DNA of 8,756 bases from Desulfatirhabdium butyrativorans (GTDB taxonomy: Bacteria; Desulfobacterota; Desulfobacteria; Desulfobacterales; JAIFKL01). Positions 1 to 6,043 of the stretch are shown here, one piece after another. The first letter of the stretch is position 1. Each line of letters starts with the position of its first letter. The stretch is taken from positions 1-8,756 of the forward strand of contig DZCT01000200.1 in NCBI GenBank assembly GCA_022736535.1. Reading direction: 5' to 3'. The translations under genes were made by a program, and so were the position numbers. The notes under the pieces are model-generated. The model worked only from the letters and a program-made list of their open reading frames with translations, searched no databases and had not been told where the DNA came from.

Positions 1-55
1 ATCCGTTTTCTTTCTTTCTTTTTTCTTTGCGGTCTCTGCGGTCTTTGCGAGAAAC
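1..55. repeat. 55-bp direct repeat, copy A (CGCAAAG-type array)
   Basis: This block is identical base for base to 158-212. It has a pyrimidine-rich head (TTTCTTTCTTTTTTC) and then, in reverse orientation, spaced CTTTGCG units ending in CTTTGCGAGAAAC. The first base of the window is already inside the repeat, so it may extend further left. It is the first of several CGCAAAG-type elements in the window, nearly all of them between genes. Confidence 0.9.
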
Positions 56-94
56 CGTCAGTCAGTCCGTCAATTTCTCAAACAGTCTCCTGAA

Positions 95-124
95 TTTCTC
101 GCAAAGCCCGCAAAGAGCGCAAAG
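95..124. repeat. Inverted CGCAAAG array between the two direct repeats
   Basis: TTTCTCGCAAAGCCCGCAAAG followed by another CGCAAAG unit, with a period of about nine bases. It is the inverse complement of the CTTTGCG ends at 25-54 and 182-211, so either flanking copy could pair with it to form a large stem. No coding potential is seen. Confidence 0.85.
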
Positions 125-157
125 ATAAGAAGATACGGAACTGATCTGTATCGGGAA

Positions 158-212
158 ATCCGTTTTCTTTCTTTCTTTTTTCTTTGCGGTCTCTGCGGTC
201 TTTGCGAGAAAC
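158..212. repeat. 55-bp direct repeat, copy B
   Basis: Exact copy of 1-55, offset by 157 bases. Identity stops abruptly after the final GAAAC: copy A continues CGTCAGT and copy B continues TATCACA. The complete lack of divergence in noncoding sequence points to recent duplication or active homogenisation. Confidence 0.9.
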
Positions 213-380
213 TATCACATCCCCACGCTTCGCATTGATCGAATATAAACCGGCTTTGTTCTAATTATGCAATTTCTGTACCGCTTGTTATAAAAAAATC
301 TTGTTTTGCAACAACATGCTTTATTTTAAACATATATTGAAAAATATATAAAAAAAAATATTCCTGTGAAAAAGACATCG

Positions 381-397
381 GTGACAATTTTTGTCAC
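381..397. promoter_or_regulatory. Operator-like palindrome, site 1 (GTGACAA-TTT-TTGTCAC)
   Basis: Perfect 7-bp arms GTGACAA and TTGTCAC around a 3-base centre. The same 17-mer recurs exactly at 534-550 and 555-571. Read on the minus strand, TTGTCA is followed 18 bases later by GAATAT, a possible leftward promoter. The arms do not match operators I know well (CRP, FNR, Rex, LexA), so the binding protein is unknown. Confidence 0.6.
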
Positions 398-533
398 TCA
401 ACTGTTTAGGATGATTTTTTTTAAAAAAAATAACAAGTTAATATGCTGACATGCAAAAGGCCTTGTTTGAAAAAAACAATTTTTCAGTTTATAACAACCT
501 ATATTGCAAAAACAATTCTTCTTCATACGGCAA

Positions 534-571
534 GTGACAATTTTTGTCACTCAAGTGACAATTTTTGTCAC
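534..571. promoter_or_regulatory. Operator-like palindromes, sites 2 and 3 in tandem
   Basis: Two exact copies of GTGACAATTTTTGTCAC, at 534-550 and 555-571. Their starts are 21 bases apart, close to two helical turns, so bound dimers would sit on the same face of the DNA. Sites 1 and 2 also share the next four bases (TCAA). Identical sequence, exact symmetry and helical phasing favour a cooperative protein-binding site over a chance repeat. Confidence 0.6.
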
Positions 572-593
572 TTTATCTGCTTTGTTTGAATAT
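565..593 (+). promoter_or_regulatory. Possible sigma70-like promoter overlapping operator site 3
   Basis: TTGTCA (565-570, one mismatch to TTGACA) lies in the right arm of palindrome 3. After 17 bases comes GAATAT (588-593), which keeps the important A at position 2 and T at position 6 of the -10 box but is otherwise weak. A transcript from about base 600 would end at the terminator at 741-804. Low confidence, because AT-rich DNA offers many such matches. Confidence 0.25.
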
Positions 594-740
594 TCTGATC
601 TGCACGTTAATTTTGTTTATAACACCTTTAAAAACAGAAAATGTCAATGGGGTGAAGAGTGTATTTTGCAGGGGCAAAAAGCGCAGTCTGCCTGAAGCTG
701 AAGAAATATTTTATAATATTTAGCGGTTACACAGCCGGTT

Positions 741-804
741 CGGAGCCGGAAGCGTAAGCGACCGGACCGTCCGCTCGCTCACGCTTCCGGCTCCGATTTT
801 TTTT
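741..804 (+). terminator. Strong Rho-independent terminator or REP-like hairpin
   Basis: Arms 741-761 and 775-795 pair over 21 positions with a single mismatch (core CGGAGCCGGAAGCGT). A 13-base loop lies between them and eight T residues follow at 797-804. The T-tract is on the right side only, so it would stop rightward transcription. No protein gene lies upstream on the plus strand in this window, so it may end a noncoding transcript or be a mobile hairpin repeat. Confidence 0.65.
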
Positions 805-1019
805 CATCAACTGCATAACTCATTAAATTATCATATTATTATTTTTTATAACCCGAATATTCGCAAAGCCCTCCGTGCTGAAAAAATGAATATGCTTTGA
901 AACTTTGTTATGTTTGTGTTAAAAAAGTGGAAAGTTAAAAGCGGAAAGAAAAATTTGCAGACTGACAAATTTGGGACAGGTTCAACAATAAGCCCCGACA
1001 GGTGGGAAATATTTATAAA

Positions 1020-2396
1020 ATGAAACCGATTGTTGCAATTGTGGGCAGGCCCAATGTGGGCAAATCTTCTTTTTTCAACCGTGTGACCCGAAGCAAAGGC
1101 GCGCTGGTGGACGATTTCCCCGGCGTGACAAGAGATCGGATTTACGGAAATGTGAAATGGGATGATGTGGAATTTACGCTTGTTGACACCGGCGGATTTG
1201 TGGAAGAAAGCGAAGATGATTTTGCCCGCGCCATCCGTTTCCAGATCAATCTGGCAATAGAAGACGCTGATGTAATTATTCTGCTGTTGGACGGCAAAGG
1301 CGGAATTTCGCCTTTTGACACTGATCTTATCAATATGCTCCGCGGGGTTCGGAAGCCGGTTTTTTATGCGGTCAACAAGATAGACGATACGGAGCATGAA
1401 AAAAATCTTTATGATTTTTACAAGTTAGGTGTGGAGAATATTTATCCGGTTTCCGCGGAACACGGCTACGGCGTCAATGATTTTTTGGATGAAGTGGTGC
1501 GCGTGTTTCCGGACTCCGAGCCGGAACAAGCCGAAGATATGATCCGTGTCACGGTGGTGGGCAGACCCAATGTGGGCAAATCCTCTCTGATCAACTGCAT
1601 ACTGGGAGAAACGCGGCTGGTGGTCAGCGAGGTTCCGGGAACCACACGGGATGCCGTTGATTCTGTCTGCAAGGTGAACGGAAAACCCTATCTTCTGGTT
1701 GATACCGCCGGTATCCGCCGAAAAGGGAAAGTATCTGAAAAATTGGAAAAATTTTCCATTATCAAGGCATTGAGAAGTCTTGAAAGATGCGATGTCGCGC
1801 TGGTTGTCATCGACGCGAAAGAAGGCGTCACGGAGCAGGATATCAATGTCGCGGGCTACGCGCATGAGCGGGGCTGCGGCTGCATTCTGCTGCTGAACAA
1901 ATGGGATATTGTTGAAAAGGGCAACAATACAGCGAAAGAATACCATGAGCGATTGCGGGATGAGGCAAAATTTCTGAATTTTGCGCCGATTATGACGGTT
2001 TCCGCGCTGACGGGTCTCAGAGTGCCGAGAATTTTCGCGCTCGTGGACGAGGTTTACATTCAGTATGCTGCCCGCATCGGAACCGGTCCCCTGAACAAAA
2101 TCCTTGAAACCGCTACAGAGAGAAGCGTTCCGCCGTATTATAAAGGCAAACGCCTGAAATTTTACTATGCCACGCAGGTTTCTTCAAAACCGCCGACCTT
2201 TGTGTGTTTTGTCAATTATCCGGACGCGGTGCATTTTTCCTACAAACGCTATCTGATCAATCAGATACGCGAAGGAACAGGACTTGATAAAACGCCGATT
2301 CGGCTGATTTTCCGCCAGCGGACCGGGCGCATTGAATTTAAAGACAAAAAGAGTGACGCGAAAGCAAAAAAAGAAGGAAAGAGCAAAAAGTATTAG
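1020..2396 (+). CDS. der: Ribosome biogenesis GTPase Der (EngA)
   Basis: Der is a cytosolic GTPase with two tandem G domains that is needed for 50S subunit maturation. Domain 1 has GRPNVGKS (residues 9-16), PGVTRD (34-39), DTGG (56-59), NKID (119-122) and SAE near 145. Domain 2 has GRPNVGKS (181-188), PGTTRD (206-211), DTAG (228-231) and NKWD (293-296). A KH-like domain follows from about residue 350, and the tail is lysine-rich. At 458 residues it is of normal family length. I chose ATG 1020 because it gives the usual MxPIVAIVGRPNVGKS beginning and has AGGTGG at 1000-1005, although the spacing of 14 bases is long. A GTG at 1002 would add six residues. All GTPase motifs are intact. It appears to be transcribed alone: the next gene is 320 bases away across a large inverted repeat. 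Confidence 0.97.
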   Translation: MKPIVAIVGRPNVGKSSFFNRVTRSKGALVDDFPGVTRDRIYGNVKWDDVEFTLVDTGGFVEESEDDFARAIRFQINLAIEDADVIILLLDGKGGISPFDTDLINMLRGVRKPVFYAVNKIDDTEHEKNLYDFYKLGVENIYPVSAEHGYGVNDFLDEVVRVFPDSEPEQAEDMIRVTVVGRPNVGKSSLINCILGETRLVVSEVPGTTRDAVDSVCKVNGKPYLLVDTAGIRRKGKVSEKLEKFSIIKALRSLERCDVALVVIDAKEGVTEQDINVAGYAHERGCGCILLLNKWDIVEKGNNTAKEYHERLRDEAKFLNFAPIMTVSALTGLRVPRIFALVDEVYIQYAARIGTGPLNKILETATERSVPPYYKGKRLKFYYATQVSSKPPTFVCFVNYPDAVHFSYKRYLINQIREGTGLDKTPIRLIFRQRTGRIEFKDKKSDAKAKKEGKSKKY

Positions 2397-2423
2397 ATGG
2401 TATCGGAAATAGGTGGCTGAGTC

Positions 2424-2657
2424 TCTCGCAAAGAACGCAAAGAGCGCAAAGGATTAATAAGTTTTTGGCAGTGGTGCAGAAGAGGTGATCGCAGGGTGTC
2501 ATTCTGAGCGGAGCGAAGAATCTCATTTTTGATAATAAGCTGCTATAATAAGAGATTCTTCACTGCGTTCAGAATGACAGGGACAGGGTTTGTCACCTCT
2601 TCTACACCGCTGCCAGTTTTTTAAATATTCTTTGCGCCCTTTGCGTGCTTTGCGAGA
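2424..2657. repeat. 234-bp nested inverted repeat between der and icd
   Basis: Three paired shells share one centre near 2538. The outer arms are CGCAAAG arrays (2424-2451 against 2630-2657). The middle arms, GGCAGTGGTGCAGAAGAGGTGA (2467-2488 against 2593-2614), have two mismatches. The inner arms (2497-2524 against 2552-2579) are of the ATTCTGAGCGGAGCGAAGAATCTC type. The bases between the outer and middle arms are also roughly complementary. The element fills most of the der-icd gap, has no credible frame, and could act as a transcription barrier between the two genes. Confidence 0.85.
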
Positions 2658-2716
2658 AACGTCTATTTCGCACTCTCGCGTTTAACTTCATAATATTTTG
2701 AAAGGACGCTGTTCTT

Positions 2717-3943
2717 ATGGAAAAACAGATGAAAATTACAAAGAATGCAGACGGAACGCTCAATGTGCCGGATTTTCCTGTCATTCCTTTTATCGAGGGT
2801 GACGGCACCGGACCCGATATTTGGCGGGCGGCGAAAATCGTCATGGACAGCGCGGCGGACGCGGCGTACAACGGCAAGCGGAAAGTCTCATGGCTCGCGA
2901 TAGACGCGGGAGAAAAAAGCTATGAAAAAACAGGCGAATGGCTTCCTGAAAAAACGCTCGACGCGATAAAAGAATATGTCGTTGCCATCAAAGGTCCCTT
3001 GACCACGCCGGTAGGCAAAGGCATCCGCAGCCTGAATGTCACCATCCGCCAACGGCTTGATCTTTACGCGTGCGTGCGCCCTGTGAAATACATCGAAGCG
3101 GTTCCGAGTCCCATGAAACAGCCGGAAAAAATTGACATGGTGGTTTTCCGGGAAAATACCGAAGACCTGTACGCGGGCATTGAATGGGCGGCAGGCACGG
3201 ATGAGGCAAATCGGGTGATCTCGTTTTTGAAACTGGAAATGGGCGCAGACATCGTTGCAGGCTCCGGCATCGGCGTCAAGCCCATGAGCGCGCAGAACAG
3301 CAAACGGCTCGTGGCGAGGGCGATTGCTTACGCCATTGCTCAGGGCTATCCGAGCGTGACGCTGATGCACAAAGGCAATATTATGAAGTTTACCGAAGGC
3401 GCGTTCAGCAAATGGGGTTATGAAGTTGCCAAAGAGAAATTCGGTGACAGAGTCATTACGGAAGACGAACTGTTCGCGAAATACAACGGCGTTCAGCCTC
3501 AAGGCAAAATTGTCCTCAAAGACCGGATTGCGGACATGCTGTTTCAGCAGGTGCTGCTCCGTCCGGATGAATATCATGTGATTGCCACGCCCAACTTAAA
3601 CGGCGATTATATCTCAGATGCGCTTGCCGCACAGGTCGGCGGTCTGGGCATGGCGCCCGGCGCGAATATCGGCGATGACTGCGCGGTATTTGAAGCCACA
3701 CACGGCACTGCGCCGAAATATGCGAATTTGGACAAAGTGAACCCCGGTTCGCTGATGCTCTCCGGCGCGATGATGTTTGACTACATGGGCTGGCATCCGG
3801 CAGCGGAACTGATCCGAAGCGCGCTTGCCGCGACCATCAAAGCCGGCATCGTGACTTATGATCTTGCCCGGCAGATTCAGGGCGCAAGGGAAGTAAAATG
3901 CTCGGAATTTGCACGGGCTGTGGCGGAACGAATGAGAAAGTAG
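2717..3943 (+). CDS. icd: NADP-dependent isocitrate dehydrogenase
   Basis: Converts isocitrate to 2-oxoglutarate and CO2 in the TCA cycle, reducing NADP+. The 408-residue protein aligns by eye with E. coli Icd along its whole length. Substrate residues are conserved: SLNVTIRQ (S105, N107, R111), R121, R145 and Y152. The cofactor loop HGTAPKY (329-335) has Lys-Tyr, and TYDLAR supplies Y381 and R385, the set that marks NADP rather than NAD use. GDYISDALAAQVGGLGMAPGAN covers the metal and dimer region. S105 matches the serine phosphorylated by AceK in E. coli, but no aceK is in view. The ATG at 2717 has AAAGGA at 2701-2706. The N-terminus MEKQMK also offers a second Met at residue 5. CATAAT at 2689-2694 is a weak possible -10 box. 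No frameshift or missing residue was found. Confidence 0.97.
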   Translation: MEKQMKITKNADGTLNVPDFPVIPFIEGDGTGPDIWRAAKIVMDSAADAAYNGKRKVSWLAIDAGEKSYEKTGEWLPEKTLDAIKEYVVAIKGPLTTPVGKGIRSLNVTIRQRLDLYACVRPVKYIEAVPSPMKQPEKIDMVVFRENTEDLYAGIEWAAGTDEANRVISFLKLEMGADIVAGSGIGVKPMSAQNSKRLVARAIAYAIAQGYPSVTLMHKGNIMKFTEGAFSKWGYEVAKEKFGDRVITEDELFAKYNGVQPQGKIVLKDRIADMLFQQVLLRPDEYHVIATPNLNGDYISDALAAQVGGLGMAPGANIGDDCAVFEATHGTAPKYANLDKVNPGSLMLSGAMMFDYMGWHPAAELIRSALAATIKAGIVTYDLARQIQGAREVKCSEFARAVAERMRK

Positions 3944-4026
3944 GACGCTCCGCGTCTTGTAGGGGCAACCCCCTGTGGTTGCCCTCGTTTCAAAGAAGCA
4001 GGGTAAGCACGGGGGCTTACCTCTAC
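3944..4026. repeat. Hairpin cluster after icd (GGGGCAACC-type repeat)
   Basis: GACGC-TCC-GCGTC (3944-3956) forms a small stem starting right after the icd stop. Next comes a two-hairpin element. GGGCAACC (3963-3970) pairs perfectly with GGTTGCCC (3977-3984), and GTAAGC (4003-4008) pairs with GCTTAC (4015-4020). The ends GTAGGGG (3959-3965) and CCTCTAC (4020-4026) pair with one mismatch, closing a three-way junction. No T-tract follows, so it is a poor classical terminator. TCTTTGCGAGAAA at 4031-4043 is a short CGCAAAG-type fragment. Confidence 0.7.
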
Positions 4027-4067
4027 GGCATCTTTGCGAGAAAATACAATTCACAGGACTTACGAAA

Positions 4068-4254
4068 ATGGAAGAGCTGTTTCAACTGCGAATGCTCATC
4101 GAGCAGGGACATTACGATGAAGCATTGACTTGAAGCGTTTGAAGGTCGTTATGATGAAGCCGAGCTTGCCCGTAAAATTGACGAAGCGAAAATCAAACAC
4201 GAGGCATTGGCGTTAATTGCCGGGAATCCGAATGTTCACTGCACGAAACAGTAA
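4068..4254 (+). pseudogene. Remnant of a small DUF29-like protein, deleted and frameshifted
   Basis: From ATG 4068 the reading is MEELFQLRMLIEQGHYDEAL, then Thr and a TGA at 4131-4133. In the next frame, 4132-4254 reads EAFEGRYDEAELARKIDEAK and then IKHEALALIAGNPNV before a TAA. From memory, the first piece resembles the N-terminus and the second the C-terminus of a family of small bacterial proteins (DUF29 type, roughly 130-150 residues). The middle is missing, so the gene is probably internally deleted and shifted. Its tail overlaps the start of comF. The family name is from memory and uncertain; the split reading frame is directly visible. Confidence 0.5.
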
Positions 4255-5152
4255 ATATGCTTCCGATGCTGAGAGACAAGAGAAACTGAGTTTTTTTAAA
4301 AAACTCAGTTTCTTAAATATCTGGCAGGGCATTGCAAGAACTCTCAGCGAAGCGGTGTTTCCGAGCCGATGTCTCGTGTGTGAGGAATTTTTTCCGCCGC
4401 CGCCCAAGATTGAGATAAGAGATATTGAAGATATTACCTTTGAGACAGCAATGGGCGCGTTTATATGTAGAAACTGCTGCTGCGGTTTTGTGCCGATTGA
4501 GCCGCCGATCTGCCTTTGGTGCGGCATTGAGATAGAAAACTACGAGGATGAGATATGTGTCAGGTGTCATAACACTTTGAACCAATTCAGAAAAGCTCGG
4601 ATGTTAGGCTTTTACAGAACTCCGAAATCCGACGATGATCTTGAAGAACAACCTCTTGAAAAAGCAATCAAAGCCTTGAAGTATTCCGAAAAAACATGGT
4701 TGGCAAAGGGTCTCGGAATGCTGCTTTTCTCTACCTTTGTCCGATACTGGGATCCGAAAGAGATTGATCTGGTGATGCCGGTGCCGCTTCATATCAGAAA
4801 ACTCAGAAAACGTGGTTTTAATCAGTCATATCTATTGGTTATAAACTGGCATCGCATTGCTGAAAAACTCAATATCAACTTATCTCATATTCAGATTGAC
4901 ATAGACACGCTTATCAGGCATAAAGACACAAAACCGCAGGTCAGTCTTGAGGGAAAAGAAGAACGAAAGAGGAATATTGAAAAAGCTTTCCGAGTCATAA
5001 ATCCGTCAAAAATTCAAGGAAAACGAATCCTTCTGGTGGATGATGTCTTCACCAGCGGCTCGACTGTAAACGAATGTGCAAAAGCACTTTTAAAAGCCGG
5101 CGCGGAATGTGTTGACGTTCTTGCGCTGGCAAGGCCATTGAAAAAAAAATGA
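4232..5152 (+). CDS. comF: ComF family protein (phosphoribosyltransferase-like)
   Basis: ComF proteins join an N-terminal zinc-binding region to a phosphoribosyltransferase fold, and in competent bacteria they help take up single-stranded DNA. With ATG 4232 the protein has 306 residues. It shows four CxxC pairs (C47/C50, C79/C82, C94/C97, C109/C112), the motif PVPLHIRKLRKRGFNQS (183-199) and the PRPP loop ILLVDDVFTSGST (266-278). The N-terminus is odd: 46 residues precede the first Cys, and residues 17-27 are encoded by a perfect 33-bp palindrome. A TTG at 4217 would add five residues, and no clear ribosome binding site favours either start. The stop overlaps the next gene (ATGA, 5149-5152), so comF appears to lead the operon. 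No other competence gene is visible, so a DNA-uptake role is inferred from the family only. Confidence 0.9.
   Translation: MFTARNSKYASDAERQEKLSFFKKLSFLNIWQGIARTLSEAVFPSRCLVCEEFFPPPPKIEIRDIEDITFETAMGAFICRNCCCGFVPIEPPICLWCGIEIENYEDEICVRCHNTLNQFRKARMLGFYRTPKSDDDLEEQPLEKAIKALKYSEKTWLAKGLGMLLFSTFVRYWDPKEIDLVMPVPLHIRKLRKRGFNQSYLLVINWHRIAEKLNINLSHIQIDIDTLIRHKDTKPQVSLEGKEERKRNIEKAFRVINPSKIQGKRILLVDDVFTSGSTVNECAKALLKAGAECVDVLALARPLKKK
4281..4313. repeat. 33-bp perfect palindrome inside comF
   Basis: AGAAACTGAGTTTTTT (4281-4296), a single central T (4297), then the exact reverse complement (4298-4313). It has the same length, one-T centre, T/A core and AGA...TCT ends as the palindrome at 8218-8250. 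Being 33 bases long it keeps the comF frame and encodes the stretch EKLSFFKKLSF. Confidence 0.9.
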
Positions 5153-5385
5153 CAGAACACGTCACCGTACCCAGAGAATTACTATGGGAATATAAAGAAG
5201 CGCCGAACAATCTGCTGTGGCGGCTGCAAAGAATCGCCGATTTTTTTCCCGCCTGCGGAACAGACAGAAACACCGTGAGGCTTCTTTATAAATACAGAGA
5301 CAAACTGAAATTAGAAGAGGGAAAATATAAACTTGTCGGTATCTACTATGAAGTTTGGAGCGAAAAAACCCGTCAGCGGAATTGA
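5149..5385 (+). CDS. Small protein of unknown function, putative partner (antitoxin-like) of the next gene
   Basis: A 78-residue soluble protein with no signal peptide or membrane segment. It has aromatic and charged blocks: LLWEYKEAPNNLLWRLQRIADFF, then GTDRNTVRLLYKYRDKLKL and a GIYYEVWSEK tail. The ATG overlaps the comF stop (ATGA) and the end nearly abuts the following nucleotidyltransferase-like gene, so all three are probably co-transcribed and translationally coupled. Small genes of the pattern LLWEY...W..L..R....G....V..L just upstream of AbiEii-type nucleotidyltransferases are often regarded as antitoxins; I make that link from context and general pattern only. I see no recognisable DNA-binding motif. 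It could be a plain adaptor protein instead. Confidence 0.7.
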   Translation: MTEHVTVPRELLWEYKEAPNNLLWRLQRIADFFPACGTDRNTVRLLYKYRDKLKLEEGKYKLVGIYYEVWSEKTRQRN

Positions 5386-5392
5386 AAACAAC

Positions 5393-6043
5393 ATGATTCT
5401 CTCGCCCCGGCAAAAAGATTTTCTCCGCTTTTTTGCCGGTTCGGAATTAAGTGAGATATTCCGGCTTTCCGGCGGAACCGCGCTGAGCGCGTTTTATCTT
5501 GAGCATCGCGTGTCAGATAATCTCAGTTTTTTCTCTTTTAAAAAAGTTCCTTTTTATATGATCGGGAGTTTTTTAAACAGTCTTGAATTTGTTGATAAAG
5601 TTCATCTGGCGCGCATGTATGAGAAAAATATATTTACGATCCGCCTCAACGACGGCAGTATCTTGAGAGCCGAATTTACTTACTATCCGCTGAAAAACAT
5701 TGAAAGCACCAATATTCTGGACGCCTTGCAGATTGACAGCTTTAACGATATTGTCGCCAATAAGCTCTGCGCCATTGCAGACAGAAACGATGCGAAAGAC
5801 TATGCGGATGTTTACTGCGCGGTAAAAGATCAGCCGGATATTCTGCTTGAACTGCTTGTGTTTACAGAAAAAAAATGTGAGGTCGGAGGGATTCGGGATA
5901 TTCTGAGGTCAAGGCTTTTGCAGGTTCCCGAAGGCGTTGAAAAACTTTCCATGAAAATTGAAGTCAACTCATTGGAATTGGAAGAGTTTTTTACAACATT
6001 TGTGAGAAAAAACGTAAAGAAAATAGTAGAGAGCCGTGTCTGA
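5393..6043 (+). CDS. AbiEii-like nucleotidyltransferase (DUF1814/COG2253) with altered catalytic motif
   Basis: A 216-residue member of the nucleotidyltransferase superfamily related to AbiEii and type IV toxins. FRLSGGTALSAFYLEHR (23-39) is the usual opening motif, and the later SFNDIVANKLCAIADR...KDYADVY (116-141) is also typical. The family normally reads [E/D]DLDFF after HRxS; here RVSDNLSFF (39-47) has Asn43 and Ser45 where the two metal-binding Asp residues should be, so transfer activity is probably lost or changed. A possible third acidic residue is E94 in AEFTYYP. I chose ATG 5393 because MILSPRQKDFL matches normal family starts; ATG 5348 or TTG 5333 would overlap the preceding gene. 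The 3' end overlaps rfaE2 by eight bases. The role may be a decayed toxin, a regulator or a domesticated protein. Confidence 0.8.
   Translation: MILSPRQKDFLRFFAGSELSEIFRLSGGTALSAFYLEHRVSDNLSFFSFKKVPFYMIGSFLNSLEFVDKVHLARMYEKNIFTIRLNDGSILRAEFTYYPLKNIESTNILDALQIDSFNDIVANKLCAIADRNDAKDYADVYCAVKDQPDILLELLVFTEKKCEVGGIRDILRSRLLQVPEGVEKLSMKIEVNSLELEEFFTTFVRKNVKKIVESRV

Larger units (their letters stand above)
213..740. other. AT-rich gene-free region upstream of der
   Basis: About 530 bases with no convincing gene. The only plus-strand open frame of note (504-695, 63 codons) runs straight through the operator-like palindromes, has no ribosome binding site and encodes low-complexity repeats, so I regard it as chance. 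The stretch has long A and T runs (340-360, 414-432), three identical palindromes (separate entries) and recurring TTATAACA strings near 486 and 615. It looks like a regulatory region, possibly between divergent transcripts. No tRNA, rRNA, riboswitch or DnaA-box cluster was recognised. Confidence 0.6.

Noticed and set aside
1..212. Possible CRISPR array
   Set aside because: Only two 55-bp direct copies with a 102-bp gap that itself contains an inverted copy; no regular repeat-spacer pattern and no cas genes.
340..600. Replication origin or partition site
   Set aside because: AT-rich with short iterated palindromes, but no DnaA boxes and no rep or par gene in view; an operator reading is simpler.
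504..695. 63-codon open frame on the plus strand
   Set aside because: It runs through the tandem palindromes (giving repeated VTIFVT), has no ribosome binding site and no family resemblance; most likely chance.
855..890. Decayed CGCAAAG repeat near 861
   Set aside because: Only one TCGCAAAG unit, with no array and no inverted partner; chance cannot be excluded.
846..1397. 183-codon open frame on the minus strand
   Set aside because: Antisense to the conserved first G domain of der, with no recognisable motif or ribosome binding site.
2888..3577. 229-codon open frame on the minus strand
   Set aside because: Antisense to the fully conserved icd gene; its length is explained by icd codon usage.
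3898..4128. 76-codon plus-strand open frame overlapping the end of icd
   Set aside because: It overlaps icd in another frame and then reads through hairpin repeats; the composition is not protein-like.
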